A stretch of 64,000 nucleotides of DNA from Emydura subglobosa (lineage: Eukaryota > Chordata > Testudines > Chelidae). Under the pieces are notes generated by a model, which ran no database searches, was not told where the DNA came from, and saw only the letters and a list, made by a program, of their open reading frames with translations. Shown here piece by piece: positions 1-11,430 of this stretch (position 1 is the stretch's first letter; every line of letters begins with the position of its first letter). Made by a program: the position numbers and the translations under genes. The DNA lies in NCBI GenBank assembly GCA_007922225.1, contig ML679961.1, positions 4,541,295 through 4,605,294 on the forward strand, written 5' to 3'.

Positions 1-345
1 CAGGCAAGGAACAGTTTCAAAACCTGATGGCAATGAACTGAATGCCAGTGAACTGTTCAATTAGCTGAAATACCCCTGCACTGTTTTCAGCATCCATGTA
101 CTGTAAGTGCCCAGGTAAGCAAACTCCCCATTGTTAACATTCCAATCCTTTTAAAAGACTCTTACTTTTCAGAACATTCTTTGATTTGCCTCCTAAGCCT
201 ACCTTGGAGGCCTTTTTATTTTAAACACAATCTATGTAACACTTAGCAGGCCCTACAGCATTTCCTTTTGGTAGAAGATTCAATTCACAAGTGTCAGCTG
301 TAAGGTCTTCACATAAAGAATAAAAGGTAGTGGGTAATTTCTCAG

Positions 346-403
346 ATATAAATTATACGTTTAAGATCACAGACATATAAATTATACGTTTAAGATCACA
401 GAC
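346..403. repeat. Perfect 29-bp tandem duplication
   Basis: Positions 346-374 and 375-403 are identical. Each copy starts ATATAAATTATACG and ends ATCACAGAC. The two copies are head to tail with no spacer, which suggests a recent slippage or end-joining duplication. No function is evident. Confidence 0.95.
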
Positions 404-589
404 ACACTTACACAAAATAAAGGGAAAGACCTCTGCTTTCTTTGTTTTATTAGCAGACAGTAATTGTAGCTTAAGAAAGAGGCAATCAACGTGCTCCTCC
501 TCTCATGTTACTCTTCCTGAAGAATTTCCTTTTATCGATTATGAGGTTGTCTGTGATATATTATCATTAGAATTATAGTGGCACTCAAA

Positions 590-655
590 GGTTGTGCTAG
601 GTGCCAAACATACACATAGACATGGTCACTGCCCCAAACAGTCAAATTTTGAAAC
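590..655 (-). repeat. L2-like LINE/SINE tail fragment
   Basis: The minus strand reads like the common L2-type 3' tail: a GGGGCAG-like start, then a stretch ending in GGCACCTAGCACAA. Short and diverged. It abuts the LINE fragment that begins near 656. Confidence 0.4.
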
Positions 656-1680
656 ATCTTCAATAACTGTGGAAGCTAATGGAGTGTCTTCTTCATTAGT
701 GTCAAAAAAAGGATGCAATCCTTCCTGTAGCAAACTGCTAAGGGAAGTCCTTCCCACAGTGACTTTTCTTTGATTCTTCTTCTTCGGCTGTCCATCACAG
801 TACGACGATGACTGTAGAGAACAGCTAGCACTTTCCCACATGCTGATGAGATGCAAGTCTAGCTCCTAAATGGAAACATCAGCCACATCGAAGGCAGGAA
901 ATGTCTTTGTTGGTTTTGAGCCATGTTGTGTCATAGCTGACGTTGATACCGATAAATTGCTAATAATTTTTCTTTTACCTTTTCAATGGCCTCAGATGCA
1001 ACATTTCTCTACTGTTCATGGTTTTCTCCACATCGATGTCCACTGTCTTGAGATGTCTCTTAAGGACATCTTTGTAGTGTAACTTCTGACCACCCCAGCT
1101 CGTTTACCTTCCTTCAGTTCATCATAGAAGAGGATTTTCGGAAGCCTGTATTCTGGCATATGGATGCCATGTCCTGACCACCTCAGCTGTGAGGAAGTAA
1201 CTATTGCTTCTACACTGGGCATTTCAGCTCTTGCTAAAACTTCATTGTTAGGAATTCGGTTTTGCCACTTGATGTTCATGATTTGCCACAAGAGTCTCAG
1301 TTGGAGGCTCGCCAACTTTTTCAGATGTCTTCTATACAGTTTCAATGTCTCCACAAAGTAAAGAATAGACGGTATCACCACTGATCTGCAGACCTTGACC
1401 TTAGTAGCCAGTTTTATCCCATGCTAAGACCAAAGTCACTTTTTGATGCTTCCAAAAACCCTGGATGCAGTTTGAAGATGTGATGTTATCTCAACATCTG
1501 CAAAGTTGTCATTTGTCACTGTGCTACCCAGGTAAGTGAAGGAGTTCACACTCTCAAAAGGTTCACCATTGATGACAATATCTGGTCTAACATTGTTACC
1601 AGTTTGTCCATTGGCTGGTTGGAACAGTAATTTGGTCTTACTTGCATTGATCTTCAACCCAAACTTTGATTCTAGAACGT
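656..1680 (-). mobile_element. Degenerate LINE 3' end (RT C-terminus and zinc knuckle)
   Basis: Two minus-strand frames carry the end of a non-LTR retrotransposon ORF2. One (1657-1436) has KINASKTKLLFQPANGQ and NSFTYLGSTVTN, which follow the RT palm motif. The other (1381-1016) has SQLRWSGHGIHMPEYRLPK and LKEGKRAG, typical of the RT C-terminal region. Further along, in a third frame with stops, a remnant CLRCG...LASHQH resembles the C-terminal C2H2 knuckle of such LINEs. Frames change at least twice, so the copy is dead. The clade is not assigned; it is not CR1. The 5' part is absent beyond about 1680. Confidence 0.8.
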
Positions 1681-1869
1681 GTATCCTGCTATTCCCTGTG
1701 TATCTGTGAATCTAGGTGGAGGACACAGAAATCTCTATTTGAAGTTCAACTAAAGGTGAGATTGAACAGAAAAAAATGGGTTCCAAAACAGTGCTGCATT
1801 AGAATTCACACAACTGTAAAATTTCCTCATTGGAGGCTGATGTTCTCTCAGATCTGACCCATTAATCCA

Positions 1870-2095
1870 AACCAATTACTAGTAATAGTACTTAGCTTTT
1901 ATATAGCACTGTTCTGCAGCAGATTTGAAAGCACTGTACAAAGGAGATCAATACCACTATGCCCACTTTACAGAGGCAGAAGGGACATGCCCAAGGTCAC
2001 CAAAGAGGCTAGTGGCAGAGCTGCAACTAGATACCCCGGGTCTCCTGAATCCCATTTCAGTGCTCTACCCACTAGGCCACAGGAGCTGAGAGCAG
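1870..2095 (-). mobile_element. MIR-like SINE
   Basis: The plus strand is the reverse complement of a MIR-like SINE. It shows a tail-side TTTTATATAGCACTG, the core CCCACTTTACAGAGGCAGAA, then GCCCAAGGTCACC, GTGGCAGAGCTG and GTGCTCTACCCACTAGGCCA. The order matches the MIR core and tRNA-related head. It is diverged, as expected of an old family. Confidence 0.8.
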
Positions 2096-2275
2096 CAAGA
2101 TTGACTGGACTGAAATCAGTGGCATAGCTGGGTACTGAATCCAGATATCCTGAGTTCCAGTCCAGGGCCTTAAGCATAAGATTTCTGGATCAGGCAGAGT
2201 AAGGACTATAAGCTGGGTCTCCTACTTCACATGCCAGTGCCCTACCCACCAGGCTATAGAGTGTGACAGTCATTG
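2096..2275 (-). mobile_element. Second, more diverged MIR-like fragment
   Basis: This directly follows the previous SINE in the same orientation. It has GCCCTACCCACCAGGCTATA at its far end and TCCTGAGTTCCAGTCCAG inside, both MIR-head features. It could be a tandem insertion or a second independent copy. Confidence 0.5.
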
Positions 2276-4169
2276 TGCCAAAAGCATTCTGACCTATGCT
2301 ACGCCCAATGCAAAAGAACCATACACTTTTGCCAGCCCAAATATATTGGTTAATCACGACAGGAAACATGCTTCCATCATATGCATGCTTTAGCACATCT
2401 AAAATGCAGCCCAGTAAAAGGGCAATTAGACATTAATACCTGAAGAAATACTTTTGCATTTTATATTTTTTACAAAAGTTTCTCTTTATGAATCATCCTC
2501 AGTCATTGATCCATATTCCCTCAGCACAAACCTGTTGTCTTAGGTACAATGTAATCAAACCTTCTAGCTCTGAAATAATTACTGGCAGTACCTTTTTTAA
2601 AAAAGGCAAGCACACTGTTACTTGTTTAATATCAAATAGAATATGACAGAGCCAGCACAATTGCATAATTCAGCCCATCATGTACAAGGCTGTCAGAAAA
2701 GCGAAGGCCACAGTTTTGTTGCAGAAACTGCAACTTTTAACACAAAACTGCAACTTTTCATAGTTGCAAATTTGAGTGGCTAGGTGAACCTTTGTGCACC
2801 AAATCACAATGCCACTCCCTCATGGGGTCATGAAGTCACTCACCCAAATTTGACCCAGCCCCTCCTCCATCATGCTTGTCTTCGAAAACCCAACAGGACA
2901 CACAGCGCTTCTTCTGTGTCACTGCCCTGCTTTGGAAGGCAGGTTGCATGCTGCACTAAAACCACAGCAAAACAAAGCTGCAACTTTGGAACCAGAAATC
3001 CTAGAGCCTTAATCATGTAGGAGACTCGAGTGTAAATTGGAGTTCAGGGCACTTGAAGCTTGACTTGGTAAAGTCTGGGGGCATCACAGATCTGACGCAT
3101 TCATTCAGGAGGGAAGATATAGTCTGCCTCACCCTATTCATCACCCCTCCACCAGTGGTGGGTTAAAACTCTGAGGAAGTGTTAGTGGCTAAGGAAGAAC
3201 CCATCCTGCAAGGAGGTTTTGGAATCAGGCATTTTTCCCTTTACAATGTGTAGAAATAGAGATCAAAATGTCCTTTACTCATATGATGATCAATCTACAG
3301 TACATTTATAGAACTTAGCACATACAATTATTCCAGACTCCAGATAGGACCATAAAACCCAGCAATAATATATGGTAGTTAAGAATATGTACTTCCAAAG
3401 TTTAGGTCAGGCGTACTGGGATTAGTACAGAAGTACAAACTAATGTCGGTCTGTCTGGCCACATCTTATGGGTGGGAGTAAGAGGAGACATTGCTTGTTA
3501 ATCAAAGTTTAGCAATGTATGGTTTTATTCTGCTAGTTTAATTAACTATTAAAATTTGTGCCTTGAAGCAGCCACCTTATCAGAAGAGAGCTGATATTCC
3601 TTTAAAAAATTCCCACATGACAGACTAATTCTGATTACTAACTTTCACGTATTAATTTAATAGTTCTGCAGATGGGTTGATACTATCAACCGTTCACTAC
3701 ATCAGTTCTGTTCTGAAATGCCAAAGTCACAAGGACTATATATTTAAATGTGTTTAAGTAAGGCTTCAAAGATCACAAGATGCCTATGTATGAAATATAT
3801 AACTCTCTATATTTATATATCTTTATAGGGAGACATAGCAGAAGATATACAGATATATGGACAGATATAAAAAAGTCTAATTTCATTGCAAATTTCTTTC
3901 ATATAATCTTTCTAGTATCTTTTTAGCTGTACCTCCTCTACACCTTCTGAGGAATACCTCTTTAATCTCTGCTGTCACACTGGAAATGTGCAAATTAGGT
4001 TCAAGGATTTATAAGTGGCTCAGGACTGCTTTTGCGGAATAGCAGCATATCTTCAAGAGGGTAAGTACAAATACCGAGATTCACACAAGATGACACAAAA
4101 ACAAAAGGGCAAGGCAGAGGGCAAAGCAGTAAACAGGCACTTGTTGTAAGAAGCAAATAATAGCCTCAC

Positions 4170-4318
4170 CTGTCTAATCCCTAAACGGTATGCCAGGATG
4201 CGGTCCACAGCATCCGGGTTCATTTGAGTCCACTGCAGACTGTAGGAGTAAACCCGGAGTCTGTTCTGCCAGAGGGGGCTGTACGTGTCATAGTAGAACT
4301 CCGGGGCATAGGCTTTGC
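4170..4318 (-). CDS. MDGA2: MDGA2 internal exon, Ig to FnIII junction
   Basis: This coding exon is 149 nt. It has a pyrimidine-rich acceptor ending TGTTCTGCAG and a donor ACAG followed by GTGAGG. It starts in phase 1: GC completes the Gly codon begun by the upstream exon, and 49 whole codons follow. It ends in phase 0 after a Gln codon. The peptide begins [16 protein letters not shown], contains [17 protein letters not shown] and ends AYRLGIRQ. The L-x-W at residues 27-29 and the following segment fit the first strands of the single FnIII domain of MDGA proteins, just after Ig domain 6. Frame and peptide join directly to the exon ending at 49502 (...FLVTG then KAYAP...), so the two are probably consecutive exons. 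The next coding exon must lie beyond the low-coordinate edge of the window. Confidence 0.93.
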
Positions 4319-4598
4319 CTGCAGAACACAGACACACAAAAACACAGCATGATAAAACAACACTTCTCAAAATAAAGCTACAATTTTTCAACTGCAATCT
4401 CTTTTCACCTCCTGCAGTACCATTTTGTGAAGGGTTCTTTTGCTATAGGGCTTCAAAAGTACATCTCAAGTCTTACTTTAACTTTCTCACCCCTTGAGAA
4501 AGAAATGCATTAAGGTCATTCATTTCTCCTTTGTTATGAAGTAATGCTTAAGAGTCATTTTTGGTCCAGTAGAAAACTGGTCTGCTAAATAAAGAAAT

Positions 4599-5175
4599 TG
4601 TAGGAGAGTAAAGTGTTAAAAGCTGGACAAGTGGTCAGGCCTAAATTACAGGGAACGGGGTCAAGGCAAGGGCAAACCTTATTTCTGTTAATTGGTGTGA
4701 ATTCTAGTTAGAGTCTTATCTTTTTCTTCTTTTCCTCCCTTCCTGGCCATCTGTGCTGGGAATGAGGTTAATAAAATACCTATTGCTATTTCTGTGCAAG
4801 GCCTTGGTGGGAAGAAAGCATTATCTTCCTTCCCCCTTGGCATGCCTTTACTTCAAAGAATCTTAGTGTAAAATTTATAGGTTTTAAGGTGATGTGCCTG
4901 ACCTCTGTATGGTAATCCTGTAAACAACAAACAGGGGCAGGTAGAATTATATTCATTATGTAGCTGTTAATATTCATATTATAAGTGTCAATGTAACCAA
5001 ATACGGGTCTATGGGGAGTTGCTGGAAATGTATACATTTACCTACTGTTATGGATAAAAGAATTATAAAGTAACCCCTCGTTGCTCACTAGTGGGGTTGA
5101 GGTGGAACGAGCAGGCAATAAAGGGTTCTGTCTCTCCAATCCACCCCGGGACAACCTGTTTGGTTATTTCTAACA
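4599..5175 (+). mobile_element. Solo LTR of an endogenous retrovirus-like element
   Basis: This 577-bp segment begins TGTAGGAG and ends TTTCTAACA, the TG...CA ends of an LTR. It is flanked by an identical 5-bp GAAAT at 4594-4598 and 5176-5180, a clean target-site duplication. Inside, in order, are TATA-like motifs (GATAAAAG at 5053 and TATAAAG at 5064), a polyadenylation signal AATAAA at 5118, and a pyrimidine-rich stretch, which fits U3-R-U5. No internal retroviral genes are next to it, so it is a solo LTR left by LTR-LTR recombination. It is antisense to MDGA2. The family is not identified. Confidence 0.8.
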
Positions 5176-5835
5176 GAAATCTTCTGCAAAGAAATGGTTA
5201 ATGTCTTAAATGGGGATATTCAGATCATTATGCCTCCAGATCCTCTGTGGGAGAACTATGTTAACCATAGCTGCCATAGTTAACACAATAAATTCTAAAT
5301 GACATCATGTACCATAACTTGAAATAGAGATATTTCAGCTTATTCTTGCCTTCATCATTTCTTCTCTTCCTCAGCCCCCAAATCACAATAATACAAGTCT
5401 TCTTTCCAAACAATTTTCATGTACAGGATTATGCATCAATATGCCCAGATACATCCTTTCCACACATCAGTCCTAGCCCTACGAATGTACAGCTATATCA
5501 GCAGTACATTATTTAGATACATATGCGCACAATACACACAGAGCTGGAAGTGGCATTTTGAAATACACTCTGATATACTAACAATTACCATAGTGTCTGT
5601 ATTTTTGTTCCTTAAATTAGGAAAAGCCTATTATGATTTGCTGTACATATAATGAAATGATATTTGAACTCCTATTAGAATACAATCGCTTGGGGGTATT
5701 TCTTTACTCAAACATAGAAATGCCATTAACACAACCACATGCAAATTAGATTTCACATCATAAATTACTTGTGCATAGCATCAACTTGGCACAATATCAG
5801 CGCCCTTAATAAAGAAGTGGCTTTTGCTTGCATTT

Positions 5836-6482
5836 AGAGCTGGTTGATGAATCTTTGAGGTAACCATAATTCCATTGGAATATACATTTCCTGTTGAAAT
5901 TGAAATGCTTTGCAAAATAAGATCAATTTTGCTAGAATGTTTTTTTCAGATGAACCCCCATCTTCCAAAAGTATGACAATGTCAAAATGAGAGGTTTCAG
6001 CATTTTCACAACAAAACATTTCAACTTTTCTTTTTGAAACAGGTGTGAATTCTCCATTACTGGCAATTTTTTTAAATCAAGATCAGATTTAAAAAAGAAG
6101 ATATGTTGTAGTTGAAACAGGAACGATTTCAGGGAAGTTCTGTGGCTGCATTATACCGAAAGTCAGACTATATGATCACAGTGGTTCTTTTTGGCCTTGG
6201 GATCTACGAAGTGACTTTTTGGTTTCGATTTTTTAAAAAAATTGTATAATATTATGTATTATAAAAGAATACAAAATTTTAAAAAATCAAAACCATAACA
6301 AAAAGAGTTTGATTTTATAGAAACATTTTTGTGATTGACACAAAACTGATTACTTTATGTTTCTAATTTTCCTGTGAGGAGAATTTCAAAATTTTCAATT
6401 GTCATTCCAATTTGGAATGAAATCACATTTTGAAATGTCAAAATACTTCATGAAATGGAACCTCTGTCTCCTGCCCAGCTCT
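5836..6482. repeat. AT-rich interspersed repeat with AGAGCTGG / CCAGCTCT ends
   Basis: The left edge reads AGAGCTGG (5836-5843) and the right edge CCAGCTCT (6475-6482). AT-rich sequence full of GAAATT, TTTCAA and GGAATGAAAT lies between. Related text recurs at 50416-50540, near 51736, and weakly at 18664-18745, 53270-53450 and 61745-61860. The complementary ends suggest a non-autonomous DNA transposon, but no target duplication is visible here. A CR1 tail lies inside (6120-6212), so this may be one interrupted element or two facing copies. Confidence 0.45.
6120..6212 (+). mobile_element. CR1-type LINE 3' tail
   Basis: The sequence follows the CR1 3' end: GTTCTGTGGCTG, then GTCAGACTATATGATCACAG, TGGTTC and GGGATCTACGAAG. 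It is truncated at its 5' side to about 90 bp, as is usual for CR1. It is embedded in the AT-rich repeat described for 5836-6482. Confidence 0.65.
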
Positions 6483-8639
6483 GTCTACAGTGTCAGCAAT
6501 AGTTAAATCATCAGACAAGCAAAAATTGGTTGTGTTGGAGTTAGAGTTGTAACTCTTAAAACATTGTTACATTTTTATCAAAAGAAACATTGCAAAGCCA
6601 AAAAATGTTAAGTTTAGGTAAAATTTGAAAAAAAATCAAACCCTCAAGTTTAACAAAGTTTTTGTCTGGGAATTTCCTTAAGTATTTAAGAAACTTTACA
6701 AAATGTTCTGAAACAGATTGCTAAACCATATTGTCTATGAGAGATTGAATATATTTGTATGCTGTGAAATATTAGTGTGGTATAAACAACTGCAAATCTC
6801 ATTGTGTGGATTAAAATCTCCACTGGAGCGAAGAGCATGGAAGTGTCTTTAATGGGATTAGATACTCCAGAAGAGTCCATGAGAAATATTGGTCTTGGTG
6901 ATTTGATGCTCTTGGAAACCCTGTTCCAGGCCAGACCTTTCCAGGCCTTTTACTGACTCTGTCAACCTGATCTCCCTTCTTTGGTGTCCAGACCCGCTGA
7001 CATGACAATGTTTGCAGCCTGCAGCTATGCACATTGTGACACCCACATCAGATCTCCTTGAGATTACAATGCGAGTATTCTAAACACTCTCTAATATCGC
7101 CTGGGTCTAATTACCCACGGACATGAATATTAAATGAAGCTCTCATCTGGCAGATGACCACAGGTGAAATCCCAGCCCCACTGACATCAGTGCATGGTTT
7201 ATCATTGATTTTAATGGGCCTCAGACTTCATTCCACATGTGCAACATACACTTCAGGCCGACTGGCTTGGTTTGGATCCAGCTGGAGAAGAGTAGGATCA
7301 AGACTAAGTCCACGACCAAAAATGAGTAACAACTTTAATTATACAGAGAACACTTCTAGCACAGCGAGCAACCTGCCCAGGCTAGTCTGCGGCATATAGC
7401 CAGGGTGGCTAGGTTTCAGACCTCTCCGTTGCTGAGCCCAGCATAACCAAATGGAGTTTGAGGGCCAGGCATTTTCACAGACTGTATCACTGTTAGAAGC
7501 AAAGATCTCAGCTATGAGACAAACACTTTGGCAAGCATAGACCAGGTTCTTCTGTGTTGAACACAAGCCAAGATCCACCTGTTACATTCTGCCATCTGAA
7601 AGATGAAGGGAAGGTGTCAAAGGTGAGAAACTACTTATAAAACTTGATGCTGTACCCACTGAAGTCAAAAGATGTTCTCTCATTATCTTCATTGGAAATA
7701 GAACGAGACCTTTATTCGCCAAAACACTAAACCATACCTCTTCTCTCTCTATCCTTTTCCTGTTGCTGCAGAGACTTGTGCGATGGAAGAAATTAAGTAG
7801 TACAAAGACTGAAGGAATAACAACACAGTGAAAGTATAGTGCACTGGCCTAGCATGTATGATCATGTCTCCCTCGAGTAGCTGTCCCCTGCAACAATGGT
7901 ATACAACCTCTGACCATATCACAGCTAAAGAAGTTCTCCTTTAACTTTAGTGCTAAGGGCTTCTGCTTTAGATACAGAGGGTCTTTGGCTTCATTATCAC
8001 TCATAACTATATAGACAAGGGACCATCATTGCTACTGAAGCCTCCTCATCCAGAAACCTAAAAGCCTGAACAGCGAGGAAGGTGGGGAAAAGTGAAAAAA
8101 GGAAATGAAATGGGAGATGAAAAATGTAACAAGAAAAGACAAAATCCCTTGAACCAAACTACACTACTCAAAGCACTTCACCCTGACATTTATTTCAGCA
8201 GTAATGATTAAGGCTCAGGGCATTTCCTGAGGATTATTGAGCCTCTGAGGCGAAGGTGAGAGCCATTAACCTCAGTCAGTCATTGACTCCTATGGAAATT
8301 TCCTAGGCTGAGAATATTATTTCTACCACAAGTAGCTGCTGGAGGAAAAGTTTAGAACCAGTTAGATGAAAAAGTCCCATATCTTTGTAATGTTCCATTC
8401 TGCTGCTGCCATGTTACGCCATGGAGAGACAAACCTATATTTATGATGCACACTAACCCTTTATTACTTTAATTTTTTTTTAGATGCTCATACTTATCTT
8501 TCTCAAGAAAAAAATCACAAGGGAGTTTAAGCTCCTCTCTTGTGTCTACCTTCACTGAGTACACTTTTGCTGAATGCAAATACTAATCTTCCCAACTCTA
8601 CTGCAGATTATCATAATGGCATCTTATCTCTAGCAGTAG
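6483..8639. other. Intronic stretch without recognised gene
   Basis: I see no coding or RNA gene. A segment at about 7150-7235 (ATCCCAGCCCCACTGACATC, then ATTGATTTTAATGGGCCTCA) resembles a widespread reptile repeat with partly self-complementary text. The rest looks like unique sequence. Confidence 0.5.
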
Positions 8640-9160
8640 GCCTCCTTCGGTCTCGAGAGTCCAGGGATATGTGCCCAAGGGGTAAAAAATGTGTTCAGTT
8701 GGTTTTATGGCAGCCGTGGCTGTGGCTGAAGAGACCCACTTGAGGGAGACAATCTTTGCCGCATTTGTCACGTTTCATGTGACATTTCGACTCTCTGGGC
8801 TGTGCCTTCTGCAAGCTCTTTTCTCCTCTGCTAAGATGGACTGCTTCCTCACATAGCTTTGAAGACCTTTATTAAGCTCTGGTTTCCAAAAGCTGAGGTC
8901 CTGAGTGTGATCTTCCCAGTTATCCATATCCATGTCCATTTCTTTGAGGTCTTGCTTGCACAAAACCTTAAAACGCAATTTTGAGCCTTCTTTAGGTCTT
9001 TTCCCAGATGCCATTTCACCACAGAGGATATCCTTTGGGAAGCACCCATCATTCATTTGGCACACATGCCCAAGCCAGCGGCGGTGTCTCTGTTTAAGGA
9101 GTAAACTCAACTGATCGGGTTTAATTTTCTTTAAGTGATCAGGAAAACAACACACACACT
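8640..9160 (-). mobile_element. LINE 3' end with C-terminal zinc knuckle
   Basis: Minus-strand frame 9155-8775 carries HRRWLGHVCQMND, FPKDILCGEMASGKRP and LRFKVLCKQDLKEMD, which belong to the conserved region after the RT domain of a non-LTR retrotransposon. In the next frame the minus strand continues with RDKCGKDCLPQVGLFSHSHG, a CxxC...H...C-type knuckle at the end of ORF2, followed by a short 3' region. At least one frameshift separates the two parts. It is related to, but not the same family as, the fragments at 656-1680 and 28169-29065. Confidence 0.8.
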
Positions 9161-10039
9161 TCTGAATTGAGATAAGCCTGAGAAGCCTCAGCCCAAAAAG
9201 CCTACTGTTCGGAGGGTGAGGGAAAGTTATGCAGAGAACTGAATACAGTATTTGCTCTTAAAAGAGACACCATAAAGTGTCTGAGCCTTTCATCTATTCG
9301 CTGCTTTGTGCTCACCCAGAAAACACGCCACAACATCAGAATCTGAGCAAAGTGCAGGTGTTAGAGTCTAGCTGTTTGTTTATATTTTCATTCATCCATA
9401 TACTAATCAGTACTTATCATATTAGCTAACCATGGCATCTACATATTTAGAGCCTTTGATCTACACACAGAAGTCCCAGTGATGTCATTAAGAGTTGTAA
9501 CATGGATCATGAGCAGTATATCTCTCTTAGCAGTAATGTCATTATAGCATAATATATGCTAGACCTTAATGCTTACAATGAATTCATTGTCTAGTAGTGA
9601 TGTTACCTACAAATAACAACCCCAAGATAACCTTGTTAACTGTTCAGGTTACTTTCCTTTACTTTATTTGCAGATCCGTAAAATGGAGTAACTAAACTAT
9701 TTTAGTGTATGCTATTTATATTTAGGAGATGTTGCTGAAATATTCCAGACAATGTTTCGATGAATCTGGACATATAGGTGAATGAAAGACAGACATGGAT
9801 AGATTTAAGCAGCAGGATGCAACTTTACCAATTTAACAATGGGAAAGGGACTTGCTATCCACCCATCATTTCTCACATACCAGGCATTTAATTGGGTCCA
9901 GTGCAGGGTTATAGGATTCCCAACACATAACCAATAATTCAGGGTAGACCCTCCTCATCCTAACCCTAGGATTCAACTCACTTATGAATCCTCTTGGCCC
10001 CCACACTCTGCAAGGGGGTAGAAGATACCAAGGGGACCT
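9161..10039. other. Intronic stretch without recognised features
   Basis: No coding frame, RNA gene or familiar repeat was recognised in these 880 bases. Confidence 0.5.
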
Positions 10040-11430
10040 TCAACCTGTGAAGACTTCATAGATTTTACAAACAGATTATAGGGAACATTGTGATCATCTA
10101 GTCTGACCCCTTGTATAAAAGAGGCCATAGGACCTCCCTGAATTAATTCCTGCTTTAACTAGAACATAACCTTTTAGAAAAAAAAATCCAATGTTCATTA
10201 AAAAATTTCCAGTGATGCAGAGTCCATGTCAACCCTTGGTAAATTGTTCTAATGGTTCATTAGTCTGACTATTAAAAGTTTGTACCTTATTATATAGCCT
10301 AAATACGTCTAGCTGCAACTTCCAGCCATTGGATCTTGTTGTACTTTTGCATGCTAGACAGAAGCGATCGCTATTATCAGATTTCTATTCTCCTTGCAGG
10401 TTCTTAAAGACTGATCAGGCTGCTCCTTAACCATTTCTTTGTTAAGATAAACAGATCCATCTCCTCGAGGCTATCACTACAAGGCAGGTTTTCCAATCCC
10501 TTAATCATTCTTGTGGCTTTTCTCTGAACCCTCTCCAATTTATCAACATCCTTCTTGAATTGTGGACATCAGGACTGGACACGGTTTTCCACCAGTGGTT
10601 GGACCAGTGCCAAATACAGAAGTAAAATAATCTTTCTATTTCCACTGGAGAGTCCCCTGTTTATACATCCAAGGATTGCATTAGCTCTTTTGGCCACAGT
10701 GTTGCACGGGGCGCTCATATTCAGCTAATCCCATATGACTGCTAAATCTTTTTCAGGGTCACTGCTTCTCAGGACAGAGCACCTCATCCTGTAAGTATGA
10801 CCTGCATTTATGACCTTACATTGGCTTGTACTGAAATAAACAGTTTGCTTTCGTCCAGTTTACTAAGTGAGCAAGATTGCTCTGTATGAGTGACCTGTTC
10901 TCTTCATTATTTACCACTTCCTCAGTTCTTGTGTCATCTGCAAACTTTATTAGTAATGATTTTATATTTTCATTTAGGCCATTGATGTAAATGTTATATA
11001 GCATAGGTCCAAGAACCAATCCCTGTGGGGCCTACTGGAGACACACCCATGCGATGATTCCCCCATTTACAGTTACATTCTGACACCTGTCTGACCGTTT
11101 TCATTCCAGGTAACATGCAAGGTTGATTTTGTATTGTTTTAGCTTCTTAATCAGAATGTCGACGGGTACTAAGTCAAATACCCTACAGAAATCTAAGTAT
11201 GTTTCATCAACACTGTACCTTTATCAACCTAATTTATACTCTCATCAAAAAAGATCGTTAGTTTGACAAGATTTATTTTCTATAAACCCATTTGAATCCC
11301 ATACCAGCCATTCCATCATTTTGTCCACGATAGATCTCAGACAGACAGGCCTATAATTACCCAGGTCATCCGGTTCACTTTTTAAAATATTAGCAAAACA
11401 TTAGCTTTATACCAGTTCTTTGGAATCTCC
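10040..11430 (-). mobile_element. 5'-truncated CR1 LINE
   Basis: Read on the minus strand, this has CR1 RT text at the high-coordinate end and the CR1 3' tail at the low-coordinate end (plus strand GTGATCATCTAGTCTGACCC near 10090). The frame 11019-10816 shows VLGPMLYNIYINGLNENIKS and IKFADDT, the conserved RT motif with its catalytic FADD. The plus-strand text CCAGTGCTCCAAG near 11425 marks the upstream limit I can follow. Many stops and frame changes are present, so it is an old copy. It lies in the same orientation as MDGA2. Confidence 0.85.

Larger units (their letters stand above)
1..4169 (-). other. MDGA2: MDGA2 intron, downstream part
   Basis: This is the first 4.2 kb of the intron that follows the exon ending at 4170. 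It holds a LINE end, two MIR-like SINEs and a short tandem duplication, listed separately. Positions 2280-4169 show no gene or clear repeat. The only structure noticed there is a 14-bp direct repeat (AAACTGCAACTTTT at 2725-2738 and 2745-2758) and an AT-rich patch near 3790-3870. Confidence 0.8.

Noticed and set aside
4053..4169. Extension of the FnIII open frame beyond the donor
   Set aside because: The GTGAGG donor follows the conserved AYRLGIRQ end and the following residues are unlike MDGA proteins.
5836..6482. A single intact DNA transposon bounded by AGAGCTGG and CCAGCTCT
   Set aside because: No matching target duplication is visible (flanks TTGCATTT and GTCTACAG differ) and a CR1 tail interrupts it, so one element cannot be proved.
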